This document shows positions 34,417-48,700 of a stretch of 64,000 nucleotides of DNA, one piece after another. Position 1 is the stretch's first letter, and every line of letters starts with the position of its first letter. The stretch comes from Theileria orientalis strain Shintoku (taxonomy: Eukaryota; Apicomplexa; Aconoidasida; Piroplasmida; Theileriidae): assembly GCF_000740895.1 (NCBI RefSeq), contig NC_025262.1:488001-552000 (forward strand). Direction: 5' to 3'. The translations under genes were made by a program, and so were the position numbers. The notes beneath the pieces were generated by a model. The model had not been told where the DNA came from. It made no database searches and saw only the letters and a list, made by a program, of their open reading frames with translations.

Positions 34417-35902
34417 CTACTTTGCTACCCTTAGTAGAGCAAGCATTACAGACCATAATGCAACTGCGTTTACGTGATGAGTTAGGGCCCCGTGCAGAGG
34501 AACTTGGTACAGAAGAGTTACAATTCCTATCAATCCTTGCAGTATTGAGGCGTGCAGAACTCCCATCGATAGCCTTTTGACTGACCTGTGGACGTTGGCT
34601 CTCTTGGCTGACACTACTAGGGACACTGCGGAAAGTACCGTCAAATAGGCCAGGTTCCTGTGATTGAACTGTACCAGAGCGTCATTTTCAAAATACTGCC
34701 TCCAGCTTGACACTTTATATAGCTCTGGTGGAATTATGTTCCCATCCATCAGCGGCCATGTGTTGTACACTAAACCCGAATCGTTACCCGCCACAAAAGT
34801 GCCATATGCCATTGTCAAGAGTGTTAAAACGAGCGTTGTTCTTGTTAGTGACTTAATTTTAAGAAGGTCCTTCGTAATTGGAACGGACTTTAAACTTCCA
34901 CATACGAGGTTGAGTGCATTGTACAGGCAAAGTGAATAAATTGCCGTGGCATTCAAAAAGTGGAAACACAGCCTATACGGAGAAACTCTACAAACACGCA
35001 TCTACATTCGCTATATTAAGTACCTGGGTGTTTTATTTTCTGTTTTTGGTTCAAAAAATCCACTCTCGACCATCCACTTGCCCACAAACGCTTGGAACAC
35101 TCCAATTGATCCAATTCCTAGTTACGATACTCAGTTAATCAACACACATTAAATATACACAATTGACAATACAATTATAATCATGTGTAGGTATATATTA
35201 ATGTGTGTGTGCATTTAACGTACCTAATAGTAACAGGTGCCCCTTCGGTTTAAGTGCTCCTCTCAGTGTAAAGTACAATGCTCCTATTCCAAAAAAGGCT
35301 CCTGATGCTCTTCCTATCATTCTGTGCAGCCACTCCTTCAAAAATATATTCTTATACTCCTCCAAATTTATGTCATAGTGGACACTCTTGTATTCCGGCG
35401 TTTTCTGGATTCATAAATTATTATAATACGCACACACCTTGTATTTGTTGAACTCGGCATTCCAGGTTTCTTCGTCTTTCGGCAATGGAAGGCCCAGGAA
35501 ACTCCAGTCTATCATGGACAACCCACTCTCTTTCAATCTCACATATGCTCCGAATCCCATTATAAAGGCTGTAAGACCAGAACATCCTAAAACACAGCGT
35601 ATTGTGTGAGAAAACTAACCCATAAGCCACCATCCTACTTTTTTTTCGAAACTAGGATTAACTATTTCAGATTCTACCACTACCTTTGATTCAGAAAGTG
35701 TATTAAATAACCGATGGATATTGAAATTTAAGGACCTTGTGGACGTTAACAGAAATTTATGAGAATTTTCTGTGGTAATTGTGCGATTAAAATTTATAAA
35801 AAAATCTTTATACCTAAGATCATTATAGGAATATTTAACGAAGTTAATATATTTATAATTATTAAAAATTATTTTATTTAAAATTCTATGTTGATTTAAC
35901 AT
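34417..35902 (-). CDS. COX15: Heme A synthase (COX15), mitochondrial
   Basis: At least five exons from ATG 35900-35902 to TAG at 34417. The N-terminus is a mitochondrial presequence ([20 protein letters not shown]..). The mature protein has the two four-helix bundles of the CtaA/COX15 family: [141 protein letters not shown] and [20 protein letters not shown]. Four candidate heme-ligand histidines are visible (EWLHR, CFHFL, FNHRN, LTHHV). It oxidises heme O to heme A in the inner membrane for cytochrome oxidase (established). Introns are short. The start is only 58 bp from the divergent MetAP2 start. Confidence 0.96.
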
Positions 35903-35960
35903 TTTTTATAAACTAAACTCCCCATCCATTAGTTTTAAAAATTCTATAATTTAACTTTTT

Positions 35961-37647
<1,687 letters not shown>

Positions 37648-37950
37648 CCCATGTACAAAAGGATCAATTATTCATAATTGTAGCATATTGGAAAGTTACA
37701 CAGTACTTAAACGCAAATATATAACAATTAAATCCAGAAATACAAATAATGAAGGAATTATTATTAGTGTGTAACAGCTAATCAGAAATCGTTTGTGGTT
37801 AATACAAACTTCGTGTAAACAAAATACAATAACGAGCAGATGCCAGTGGAGAAATAGACAGGTAAAACAATAAACAGTTAGAATATAACACTTGTCAATA
37901 AATAAGATGTATGTAAATCTTTATAAGGTCAAAATTTAGGCTTCAGTTCA
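37648..37950. other. Intergenic region upstream of tRNA-Leu
   Basis: About 300 bases, moderately AT-rich, between the MetAP2 stop and the tRNA gene. It holds the MetAP2 3' UTR; no open frame or motif is recognised. Confidence 0.5.
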
Positions 37951-38033
37951 GCACGGATGCCCGAGTGGTTAAGGGGGGAGACTTAAGATCTTCTGGTTTG
38001 ACGACCGCGTGGGTTCGAACCCCACTCCGTGCA
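37951..38033 (+). tRNA. tRNA-Leu (anticodon UAA)
   Basis: 83-nt cloverleaf. The acceptor stem GCACGGA (37951-37957) pairs with TCCGTGC (38026-38032), with discriminator A at 38033. The D arm contains GCCCGAGTGGTTAAGGGGG with the GG of the D loop (A box). The anticodon stem GGAGA/TCTTC encloses loop CTTAAGA, anticodon TAA, hence Leu (UUA codons). A long variable arm follows, as expected of type II tRNA-Leu. The T arm has the B-box sequence GGTTCGAAC. No intron. A Pol III terminator TTTT follows at 38039-38042. Confidence 0.97.
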
Positions 38034-38038
38034 AACTC

Positions 38039-38042
38039 TTTT
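38039..38042 (+). terminator. Pol III terminator of tRNA-Leu
   Basis: Four consecutive T residues 6 bases after the tRNA 3' end (AACTCTTTTGCGG), the standard RNA polymerase III stop. Confidence 0.8.
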
Positions 38043-38543
38043 GCGGAAAATATAAGATATCTAATTAGTAAATAGAGGTTCCCGAATGTATAATATCTGA
38101 TGATGAAGTATGTGTGAAGGTTCCAGAGTAATTTGAATAGATATAGTGAACCTTCCTAGTGTGTAAACATTCACACACATATTATAAATAAAATATTAAT
38201 GACTAAAAATAATAATAAATTACTTTGTGTTGATTCACACAAAATAATATTTGTTATATTTTAATATATATTAAATAATAGTATGGATTCCACAATTATA
38301 TTTTCATATATATAAATTGTATATATTTTGAGTAACGTATATATAATTAAATTATATAAATGAAATATATGTATTTTCATTACATTAGTATTATGTTTAT
38401 TTCAATAAATATGACTAATATAAAATTATTAGTATAGTAATTGCAATGTTGTTTTACACCCCCCATTAGTAATGCGTTATTATTGGTTATCTGTTAACTG
38501 CCGTTCTATTTAACCAAATTTAAATCAAACGAAATCATTTGGT
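38043..38543. other. Intergenic region upstream of MAM33 gene
   Basis: About 500 bases, strongly AT-rich from 38200 on. A C-rich run (TACACCCCCCATTAG, about 38455-38469) lies ~80 bp upstream of the MAM33 start. No gene recognised. Confidence 0.5.
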
Positions 38544-39443
38544 ATGTCATCTGTGGTTGTTAAAATGATGATTAGACCTTCACTTAGACTCTTTTCTAAA
38601 TCATTGTCATTGACAAGAGTATCATCAAGAGGATTCTTTACTAATAAGCTCAATATTAGCAAAGCTTTTTCTTTCGGTAAACAGTTCTCAACCTCTGTTG
38701 CATCCGAATCTAGTAAACTTCTACAAGTAGTTCAAGGAGAGATTCATCATGAAACATCGAACTATGAAGCGCCAAACTTAGTTAAGGACTACTTATCTAA
38801 ATCAGGTAACTTGAACATAAATCAATATACATTGCACTTACTCATATAAATATATTGAATTAATTAGCCATTATAAGCATAATAGGTTTACGAAGTATTC
38901 ATACACATATAAATCATCGTTATATTCACTTAATTTTAATTCAGGCTGGAAATTCGTCGAGAAGGACGGGGATGTTAACATGACTCTGGAGAAGAAAGTT
39001 GGAGGTAAAGTTTAAAAAAAGCACAATCACGCTTAGACCTCACCGTCACAGTCGACTTTCAACTGGTGTCGCCATTCGAGGCAGAAGGGGACGGAGAAAC
39101 CCAGGCCGAAATGACAGACTTCTCAGTTACCGTGGAGAATCCAGCAGGCCAGGGCGTGACGTTCTTCTGTAGCACACTGCAGAACGACGAGAAGTTCCGC
39201 TACATAATTTGTAACGTGAGAATGTACTCAGACCTGGACGCGAAGAACTCAGTGTCAAGCTACAACGGACCGGAGTTTGAGGACCTGGATGACACACTAC
39301 AAAGCAGCTTCGATGAATGGCTGGCGAGCCTGGGTGTGGATTCGGAGCTCTGCGACTTCATAGACGCCTGCAGCATTGACAAGGAGCAGAGAGAGTACAT
39401 GGTGTGGCTTAAGGGACTGGAGAAATTCCTGTCATCGAAATAA
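38544..39443 (+). CDS. Mitochondrial MAM33/p32 (C1QBP) family protein
   Basis: Three exons, 38544-38805, 38945-39004 and 39037-39443, 242 residues; intron 2 is only 32 nt. The mitochondrial presequence (MIRPSLRLFSKSLSLTRVSS..) precedes LVKDYLSKSGWKFVEKDGDV, NMTLEKKVGG and DLTVTVDFQLVSPFE, then the acidic EAEGDGETQAEMTDFSVTVE, FFCSTLQNDEKFRYIICNVR, YNGPEFEDLDDTLQSSFDEW and LASLGVDSELCDFIDACSID, ending REYMVWLKGLEKFLSSK. The alternation of strands, the acidic face, the Y-x-GPxFxxLD-x-x-LQ block and the C-terminal WLxxLxxFL helix are family hallmarks. MAM33/p32 is a doughnut-shaped matrix homotrimer linked to mitochondrial translation and oxidative phosphorylation (established). Confidence 0.92.
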
Positions 39444-39793
39444 GAAAGCACATTTCGTTTGACCGATATTAAATTTTGATAACCTTGGAATCCTTATTTA
39501 TACCGCAATAATATAATAGAATCTATATTATATTAGCAGCGACTTATTGTGGTCGTAGTTAATGATTAATTAGTTATATAAGTGAAGAATCTGTATAGAA
39601 TATTAAGGAAATAAACAATTTTGTAAATTGAAAAATAATTGGAATTAAAGGACTTGATTAAACGAGGCCCCAGTGATGTGTGCAGTTAGTTGTTGTATTT
39701 CCTTCATATAAACGAAAGTCACGCTAATTGTTAATCATGAAATAAGATGATTGTTTGTTTGAACGAAAAGATTAATTTGTACAATAAAACGAA
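39444..39793. other. Intergenic region upstream of midasin
   Basis: About 350 bases, AT-rich, containing the MAM33 3' UTR and midasin promoter. No distinct element recognised. Confidence 0.5.
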
Positions 39794-42700
39794 ATGGATA
39801 ACTCAACCATTTTGTTTGATTCTTGTAAAATCATTATTAATAAGTTACGGTTATATCTATCCAAAAAAAACCGTACGAATAAAAGATTTGATTGGTTTAG
39901 ATGTAAAACATTGTTTGTAGAACTCGAACAATTGGATGAATGTAGAAATATACAATATAGTTACATTACTTTAATATACTCGGATTCCTTTTATGATGAG
40001 TATCAATTTGCGAATATTTTCAACTGCCTATTTACATGGGCGGTTAAAAAATATGATACTTCATATTCCTGTAAAATAAATATATCATTGCTCCTTTTAG
40101 TTTCCTGTTTGCTTAATTACAAACTATGCCACGTGGCATTCGATTTTGTACCTGATATCGCATTGAATTTAACTATAGAGATTCTGGAGTCGTTTTCAGA
40201 TGATAACGACTACGTGGTTGAGATTATATTGCTCGCACATAGGCTTAGAAATGACTTCAGGATCGGTAGATTATGCACAAAGTTCCTTCGTGAACTGAAA
40301 CATCGCAAGAATGTTAGCAGAAAGATCAACGACTTGATAACGCTTCATAAGACGACTCCCGTAGACCTGCTCATAGAGAGGCTGAGAATATTGTCAAATT
40401 TGTCAGATGTGTAAGTTTTAATAGGTGAATATAGGCGTACATTGATTAACACGTTCACACTAAATGTTTAGGTTGGCGTTGAACGATATTGGTAATCTGA
40501 TAACATATTCAAAACTGCACAAGCTGGGCACTCCAAGCTTTGAGGAGCCGGCATGGTTCTTAGAATTAAAGGCTACTGAGCAGTTTAGAGAACTGTGCGA
40601 GTTGAGCGAGTCGATGCTGAACAACGAGAAGACTAAGCTGAAGGTCCCAGGATACTGTATGTCGACGTCTTTCAGAAGGATCAAGATGAACAGAAGGTCG
40701 GCGCCGAACCTGATACAAACGCACAACCACGTTTCATACCTCAGGGAAAGGACCTCTAGGAGGAAGTGGCTCGGAGGAGCCATGGACGACTATCATCCGG
40801 GGCCCGTGGAGGAAGGGTACGTGGTCTTGGACTTCTCGGAGCAGGTGATAGCAAACCTGCTCTTCAGCATCGATGTGAGCATGGCAGTGATGGTGTGCGG
40901 CGAGTGTAAAAACTATTACCTGAGGCTGCTGGCGAGAAGGCTCGGGATCGACCCGAGCAAAGTGAACAACGTGTACACGGACGAGACGACGGACGTGAAG
41001 TCGCTGGTGGGAAACTGGGTCTCGAGAGAAAAGCTCGGAGAGTTCACGTTCAGCTACGGAGTGCTGGCGAGGGCGATGAAGGAAGGGCGCTGGCTAATAT
41101 TCGACTCGTACATCTCGGACACGATCTACTCGTTCCTGGTCGACGTGTGCAGTAGCGGCCGCTTGAACGTGCCAGAGTTGAATGAGAAGATATACGCGCA
41201 CGAAAACTTTCAGGTGTTCATAATACCCTACAGCAACAATACGAAGATTAATGAGTTGATGAGGCAGCTGGTAAAAGGACAACTGAGCATAGGGACGAGA
41301 AACACGGTCACCAGCGGAACGGATTACCTGTTCGGAGGGATGTTTAATAACGACGAAGTGCCGCTAGTTAACATTCCAAGTCCGACCAGCAGTGATGTGC
41401 TGAAGATATGCGAGACTTTGTACCCGAATGAAAACATCAAGGAGCTCGTGGTTAGCATATACAGCTTTGAGACGACGCACGGAGAGTACCTGAAGGTAAC
41501 GATCAGCAAGATGGTGAGGCTGTTCAACAGGATATACACGTACCTGACGGTTGCAGAAAGAGGAAGATTAACAAGGCACAAGACGTACATGGGAGACGAA
41601 ATAAAAATGCTGTTACTCTACGAATTCTACAACGTATTCGTTTGCGGGATCGAAGTAAAGGAGGTTAGGGTGGACATAATGACGAAAATGGCGCACATGT
41701 TTGGAGTGATAATACACTCACTGGAGGAAGTATTGGACTCGTTCAGATTGATAGAGCCGATACTGGAAAGCATCATATGTAATGCGACAGCAACAGAACT
41801 GAATGAGCGCCACGGGAGGATAACCCGTGTGCACATATCAAACAGTGTCGATGGTGAATCAGGCGAAGAGGCGGAGTTGGCGAATGCTCTCTCTGAAGAT
41901 GAACTGATGCTGGAAAAGAAGGTATACCAAACGATAAGTCAGTACAACGGCCACAACGCTGACATCCTGAAGATGATATACATGAGCTTCGTAAGGAAGG
42001 AGCCAGTGCTGCTGGTGGGAGAGACGGGAACGGGAAAGACGGCATTGGTGCAGAAGTTCGCGGAGATCACGGGAAACACGCTTAAGGTGTTCGTGTTTAG
42101 CGAAAACTCAGATTCGACAGATCTGATAGGCTCATACTACCCAGTGGAAGAAGGTGAAGAGTGTGTAGATGATGTTTTTGGAGTTGATGTCGTTGATAAT
42201 GGTGTTGGAGTTGATGTCGATGCAGCAAATGGCATGGGCGGTGAGAGTAGGCCGGCAGCAAAGAAGGGGATCAGGTTTAAATTCTGTGAGGGAATACTGC
42301 TGGAATGTATAAGAAATGGGTACTGGCTCCTCCTGGACGAGATTAATCTGGCACAGCAGGACCTGCTGTACAAGCTTTATTCACTCGTACACCACGTGTA
42401 TGAAATGAACAATCGGAGATGGAGAGGAGCAGATAATGCGGATCACAATGGCACGAGAGGCAGTGATTCTGTCAATACCAGTTGTAACAGCAATGGCAAA
42501 AGCAATGTGAATAACAATACCATTAAAATTAACAACGGTGGAAACAGAAACGGTGGAAACGATGAAAAACACTGCGGAAAGATGGAATTTTATGAATACA
42601 TGGACAAGGAGGTGCCAGTACATAAGAACTTTAGACTCTTCTCGTGCATGAACCCAGCAGTAATAAGGAAGAACGAAGGATATAAGGTGAATACGGGGAA

Positions 42701-45700
42701 GAAGGAGCTCCCAGAAACGTTTTCGAAGGTGTTCACTACGATATACGTGGATCCAATAAGCACGTATGATGCGCTCTTTAACGTGGCGACCTGTTACACG
42801 AGGAATTTGACCAGAAACGTAAACTTGCGAGAACTATGTTTGTTCTATTTGAAAATCACTGAGTTGGTGGACAGGTGTGAGATAGAAGACGGGTCGCTGA
42901 AGTTGCCGAACTTCACACTGAGGAACTTCGTGAGGAGCGTGCAGTACATAGTAAACCTGGCGACGAGAGAGTTCAGGCCGATCACAGACGTAAATAAGCT
43001 GATGTACGACAGCATAAGAGCAAATTTCTTGTCAACACTGGGAACGAGTTCAGTGCAGAAGGCACTAGAAGTACTACCGCCGATTATATCTGAGTATTCG
43101 AAGGAAGATTATAGAATCAGTGGAAATGCAGGAAGGAAATCTAACAGTGCAGTTGCAAGTTGTGTCTTGAGTGGAAAGAACATGGCGAATTTAGGCAAAA
43201 ACAGAGAAGAGAACGGTATGGAAGGACAAGGGGAAGCCTTTTACGAATGCAGTGAGTGTAAAAAGTATATTAAAATATACGGGTACTGGGTAAAGTTAGG
43301 AGCATCAAATGGCGTATCAACAAGCATCGGAGGGCTGATAAACAGAGAACGTGAAGTTGAGAATATTTCCTCAGATGACTACGTGCTGTGCAAAAACAAC
43401 CTGGGATACATGATTAAACTGGTGAGGATACTGAGCGGGTCGAGAGTGCCGATACTGTTGCAAGGGCCGACGGCGGCAGGGAAGACGTCGCTGGTGAAGT
43501 ACCTGTGCAAGCTGACGAATCACACGTGCGTGAGGATAAACAACCACGAACACACGGACATCACGGAGTACATAGGGCAGCATCACTTCCAAGGTAAGGC
43601 GTAAAGTAAAATAAGGTGACACGCACGTTTAGGAGGAAGGATGGTCTTTGAGTACGGAACGCTGGTGGTGGCAATGAAGTACGGATACTGGGTGATACTG
43701 GACGAGCTGAACCTGGCGTCCTCAGAGATACTGGAGTGTAAGTGGTTTGAATATGATCGAAGTAGATAGTTGCAATGATGATGGTTACATATTGTCGTAA
43801 CAAATTAGTGCTATTAGTTGTAAAAATTAGTGCTATTAGTTGTAAAAATTAGTGCTATTAATTGTATGAAATAGTTGCTATATGTGTTAAAAATTATTGC
43901 TATTAATTGTAACAAATTAAAAAATACATTAGCTAGTTGTTTTCTAACACATTAATATTTTTAAAATACACAGGTTTAAATCGCATATTGGATGATAACA
44001 GAGAAATATACATAAGTGAAACGAATGAAACGATCAAGTGCCACGAAGATTTCATGATTTTCGCAACGCAGAACCCGTCGGACTCGATATACGGAGGAAG
44101 GAAGCAGCTGTCAAGGTCGTTCACGAACAGGTTCATACAGCTCTTCTTCGACGAGATATCAAACGAGGACCTGAAGACGATATTGCACAAACGGTGCCAA
44201 ATACCGCTGACAAAGTCGGAGATAGTAGTCAGCCTGTACCAAAAGATAAGGAGCGTGACTATCAACTCGATACTGTTTCAGAAGAACCAGATTTTGATCA
44301 CGACAAGAGACCTGATAAAGCTGGCGAATCGGATAAGAGACCAGTACTCGAAGGAACAAATGCTGGTCCACTACTATTCACTTATTGCCGAGAAGCTGTA
44401 CAACGACAAGGAAAAGGAGTCGATACTGAGTATACTCAACGAGTACTTTTACGCAAGTAAGGAGAGTAGATCAGATGGTGAAGCAGCTAGAACGAGTAGC
44501 AACGCGGTGTTAAATGAGTCAAGAGCATCAGGAACGTCGGCGGGGTCAGAGGAAAAAGCACTGGAGCAGAGTAGAGAAAAGAGAAGAAAGCTGAGCCAGA
44601 AGTACACAATCTGCGATGTGGAGCAGGAGTACGTGGAGCTGCTGAGGCGAGGCAACGGGACGTTCGACGTGGAAGACCTGAAGAGGTTCTTCGTGGCCAA
44701 CGACTATTACTGGATAGAAGGATACACAGACAGGATCGTGTACTTGATAATGACGGCGCTCGCAAACAGGGAGAACGTGCTGCTGGTGGGAGAGACGGGG
44801 ATAGGAAAGACGACGATCGTGCAGCTGCTGGCGAAGTTCCTGAGCGTCAAGCTGAACATATTCAACTGCAACCAGAACACGGAGGCCTCGGACTTCATAG
44901 GCTCAATATGTCCAACAACAGAAACGAGAGTCAGAAACAGCACTGCTAGCGGCACAATCATCGTTGCTAATGGCACTGCTACAAGCACAGACGATAATGG
45001 TAGTGCTCCAACCATAGGTGATACGGGAAGTCGTGCAAGAAACAGTGCGTGTAATGTGAAGACGCTTGAAGGAAAGCGAGACTGTTTTAAGAAGGATAAG
45101 GCTGATTGCGAAGTGGAGGGTGAAGCGAAGAGTGCGGATGAGTTGTTCAAGTGGGTCGACGGGCCCCTGATCAACAGCATGGTCAGAGGAGAGTGGTTCC
45201 TGCTGGATGAAATTTCGCTGACCGAGGACTCAGTGCTGGAAAAGATTAACTCGGTGCTGGAGTTTGAATCGTACATAGTGCTGAATCAGACGTTTTCGAC
45301 GAAGAAAAAGGACAGTGATAAGTCAGAAGGAAGTATACTCAGCACTGGCAACAGCACGATGGACCACGATGGCAGTGCAAATGAGCAGATAAGATGCGTG
45401 TATAGCCACAAGGACTTCAGGCTTTTCGGCGCAATGAACCCGGGAAACGACTATGGAAAGAAGGAGTTGTCGCCATCGCTCTCGAATAGATTTACGCAAA
45501 TATACGTGCCGCCAATACCAATAACTGACCTGAGGATCCTAACGAACATCATCAAGTACCACAACGATAACAGAGTTATTGAAGACTGGTTTGTTAACTC
45601 GACGAAGGAGATCATAGAGAGGCTAATGGCAAGGAACGGGAACGGTGAAAACTACATAACGATAAGGAATCTTATCATGTGGTCAAACTACTATTTCAGA

Positions 45701-48700
45701 ACGCTGGATGCGGAAAAGAGCGACAAGGGGTTTGTCAAGGATATTATGAGTAATGGCACTATTGTATACGGAAAAGGAAATGGTAAAACTGCTACTGGTC
45801 GTCGGAATAGCAAAGCCAAACCGAAAGACAATATTAAAAATGAAAAGGCCAATCCAGATAGCATTAACAAGAACACAAAAGGAAGTCGAGGGCGTCCTAA
45901 ACGCGTAGACAAGATTGATGATATGAAATATAAGCTGAAGATATACATGGAAGGGTTGCAGATATCAATACTGAACTCATATAAGGAAAAGCCAATAGAC
46001 GAGAAGCAAATATATGAAATAGTAGGAAAATACGCCGAGTTGAGTGACCAGCGTGATGAGAAACAGCCTGAGACAGTGGAAAGTAAAATTGAAAGTGTGC
46101 TGTTGAAGTCGTATTATAGTTTGAATTACATCTCAGTGTTGCTGGAAGGGAACCCGGGAGTTGGAAAGACGTACGGAGTGTATAAACTGGCAGAAAGGTT
46201 GAAAAGGAAACTGATAAGAGTAAACCTGAACGAATACACAGATATGTCGGATCTGCTGGGAACGTACGTGCCAGTTTATAACATAAAGGAAACACCAGGT
46301 AGTGTTAGCTACGAGGATTGGAAGAAGATGCATCTGAAAAATAGTAAATCAGGAATAAATAATAACAGTGTGTGGAAAGGAAAGGGTGCTTCTAGCAGTA
46401 ATGGATTAATAATGGATAGCGTCGATGATGAGGATTTTGTCGCCAATAATGAGTCAGAAGCTGAGGGCAATGGCAAGTGTGGAAACAGGATGGACATAGA
46501 TGATGACGCAGATAGCTACTACAAGCAATTTTGCGAAGAAATCATTAACAATAGCGGATACAGGTCTCATTATAACATCGAAGGTAGAACGGGTTGTACA
46601 GAGGAATCTGAAGATGAGGAAGACGGCAACGATTGCATCGACGGTTATAATTACAACCAACATGGAAGTGGTTACAGCAATGAAGGCAATAGGTTTAACG
46701 ATCAGACGCGTTATAGCAACGGTGATCTTGAAGAAAGAGACGCCATTGTACAGGGAAAAAAGGGGAATTCTGAAAGTGAAGTTAATATTGGTGCTAAGAA
46801 GGGATTCAAATGGGTAAATGGGCCATTGCTGGAATGTATGATCAACGGATACTGGCTGCTCCTGGATGAGCTGAACCTGGCGTCCTCAGAGATATTGGAG
46901 GGACTGAACAGCGTGTTGGATCACAGAAGAGACCTGTATATACCGCAGCTCAACATGAGTCTGAAGTGCCACGAGGACTTCAGAATATTCGCAACGCAGA
47001 ACACAGTGACGGCAACAAATTACAGGAAGCACATGCCGAGGTCGTTTCTTAACAGGTTCATAAGGCTGTCAGTGCCGGATTTGACGTACAAGGACTACCA
47101 AGGAATCCTGGCGAGGATGTTTCCAGAGCACGTGGGACTGATAGGCAAATACGTTAATTTTATAATGATGACGAGCTCAAAGACCGCGCCGACGAGATTT
47201 GGACAAGGTCAGCCTAGGGCAAGTGGGTTGTGGAACCTGAGAGACCTGATTAACATATTTAAGCTGATAGGGCATTATGGTGAACTCAGAGCAATAGAAG
47301 TTATCGTGTTGAACAGGCTGGCACACTTTGCGAACAGAACGACCAGTTATCAGGGAAAGATAGTGACTTTGGTGCACGGCTACGTAAAGCACACTCTGGG
47401 CCACGATGTCGATAACGCATACCCAGCACATTTCTACTCGCACATTTCAAATGACAATGACGATGACGCGGAAATGGTGAACGAAAAGAATGGAAGCATT
47501 AATGGTTTTAACATTGCAAGTATAAGTAATAGGGGCCACATGAGAACAAGGAAAATCCTAATGACTAATATTGGCAGAAGTAGTAGAAATGGGAATGTAG
47601 CTAGTAGGAACATCAACAAGGCTTATATGAGGACCTATAACAGCTTCATTGCCAATATGGCTCCGACCGGTTTGAAGAATAGTGAAAAGGCTAACGCCAG
47701 CGAGAAAGAGAGTCCAAAGGAGAGGAAAAGGTGCAGAAAATATATGAATAGGATATACGACAATGAAATGGGAGGCTTGACGTACCTGGTGTACTTGGAC
47801 TACCTGCAGATATACAACGACCTGCTGTCCCTGCACCAGTTCAAACTGCCGATTCTGATCATTTACAACAGCAGTCACCTGAATTATGCATCGAACGTGG
47901 TGAAGTCGTTCCACAGACTGGTGCAAGCGAAGGCGCCGAACACGTGTTGTAGAAAGGGCAGGCTGAAAAGCGTGAAACTGTACAACAACAGCGACATTAA
48001 CGACCTCCTGGGATCGTATGAGCAGGTAAACGAGAAGTATGCGTACAACTGCGTGTGTGAGCTGTATGAAAAATTGACTACAATCGCAACCGTACACTAT
48101 ACGGACCTTTATCATCAGTTTATAATGTCAGAATACAGTAAAGAGTGGGCTAATACTAGTTCGAACGTTGGTACCCATGACCATAGCAATATTGAAACGG
48201 AAAATAAGACAAGGAACAACTTTGGCACTGTCAGTAACGTCAAGGACGACAATAGTGGTAACAGTATGGCCATTGACCACGAGTATGTGGAACGCATTAA
48301 GAGATTTGCACGCTATATGGACCGTAAAGTATCAGGAGTAAGGAATGAGAAGGATTACATGGTCCGCAATATCGTGGAGGAGATACAGAGAAACATTGCC
48401 GAGTACAGGCTTGCAGAAGACAGAGCGTTGAGTGGATCAGATGGTGGAGACGAGGGAAACATAGCTTTCAAGTGGATAGACAGTGACATAATAAGGGCAA
48501 TAGAATCGGGAGATTGGGTGCTGATAAACGACATTCACCTGGTGTCATCGTCGTTGATGGACAGGCTTAATTCGCTTCTCGAGCCGACAAGTAAGCTGCT
48601 CATCTATTTATAACTGAAAACTGCCATATAGTAACGATTATTTTATATTAAGTATGCTATAATGATTATTTAATATGCTATGTGCATTGCAGATAGTATT

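Noticed and set aside
39260..39451. Antisense frame over the MAM33 C-terminal exon
   Set aside because: Fully contained opposite a conserved domain; no supporting features.
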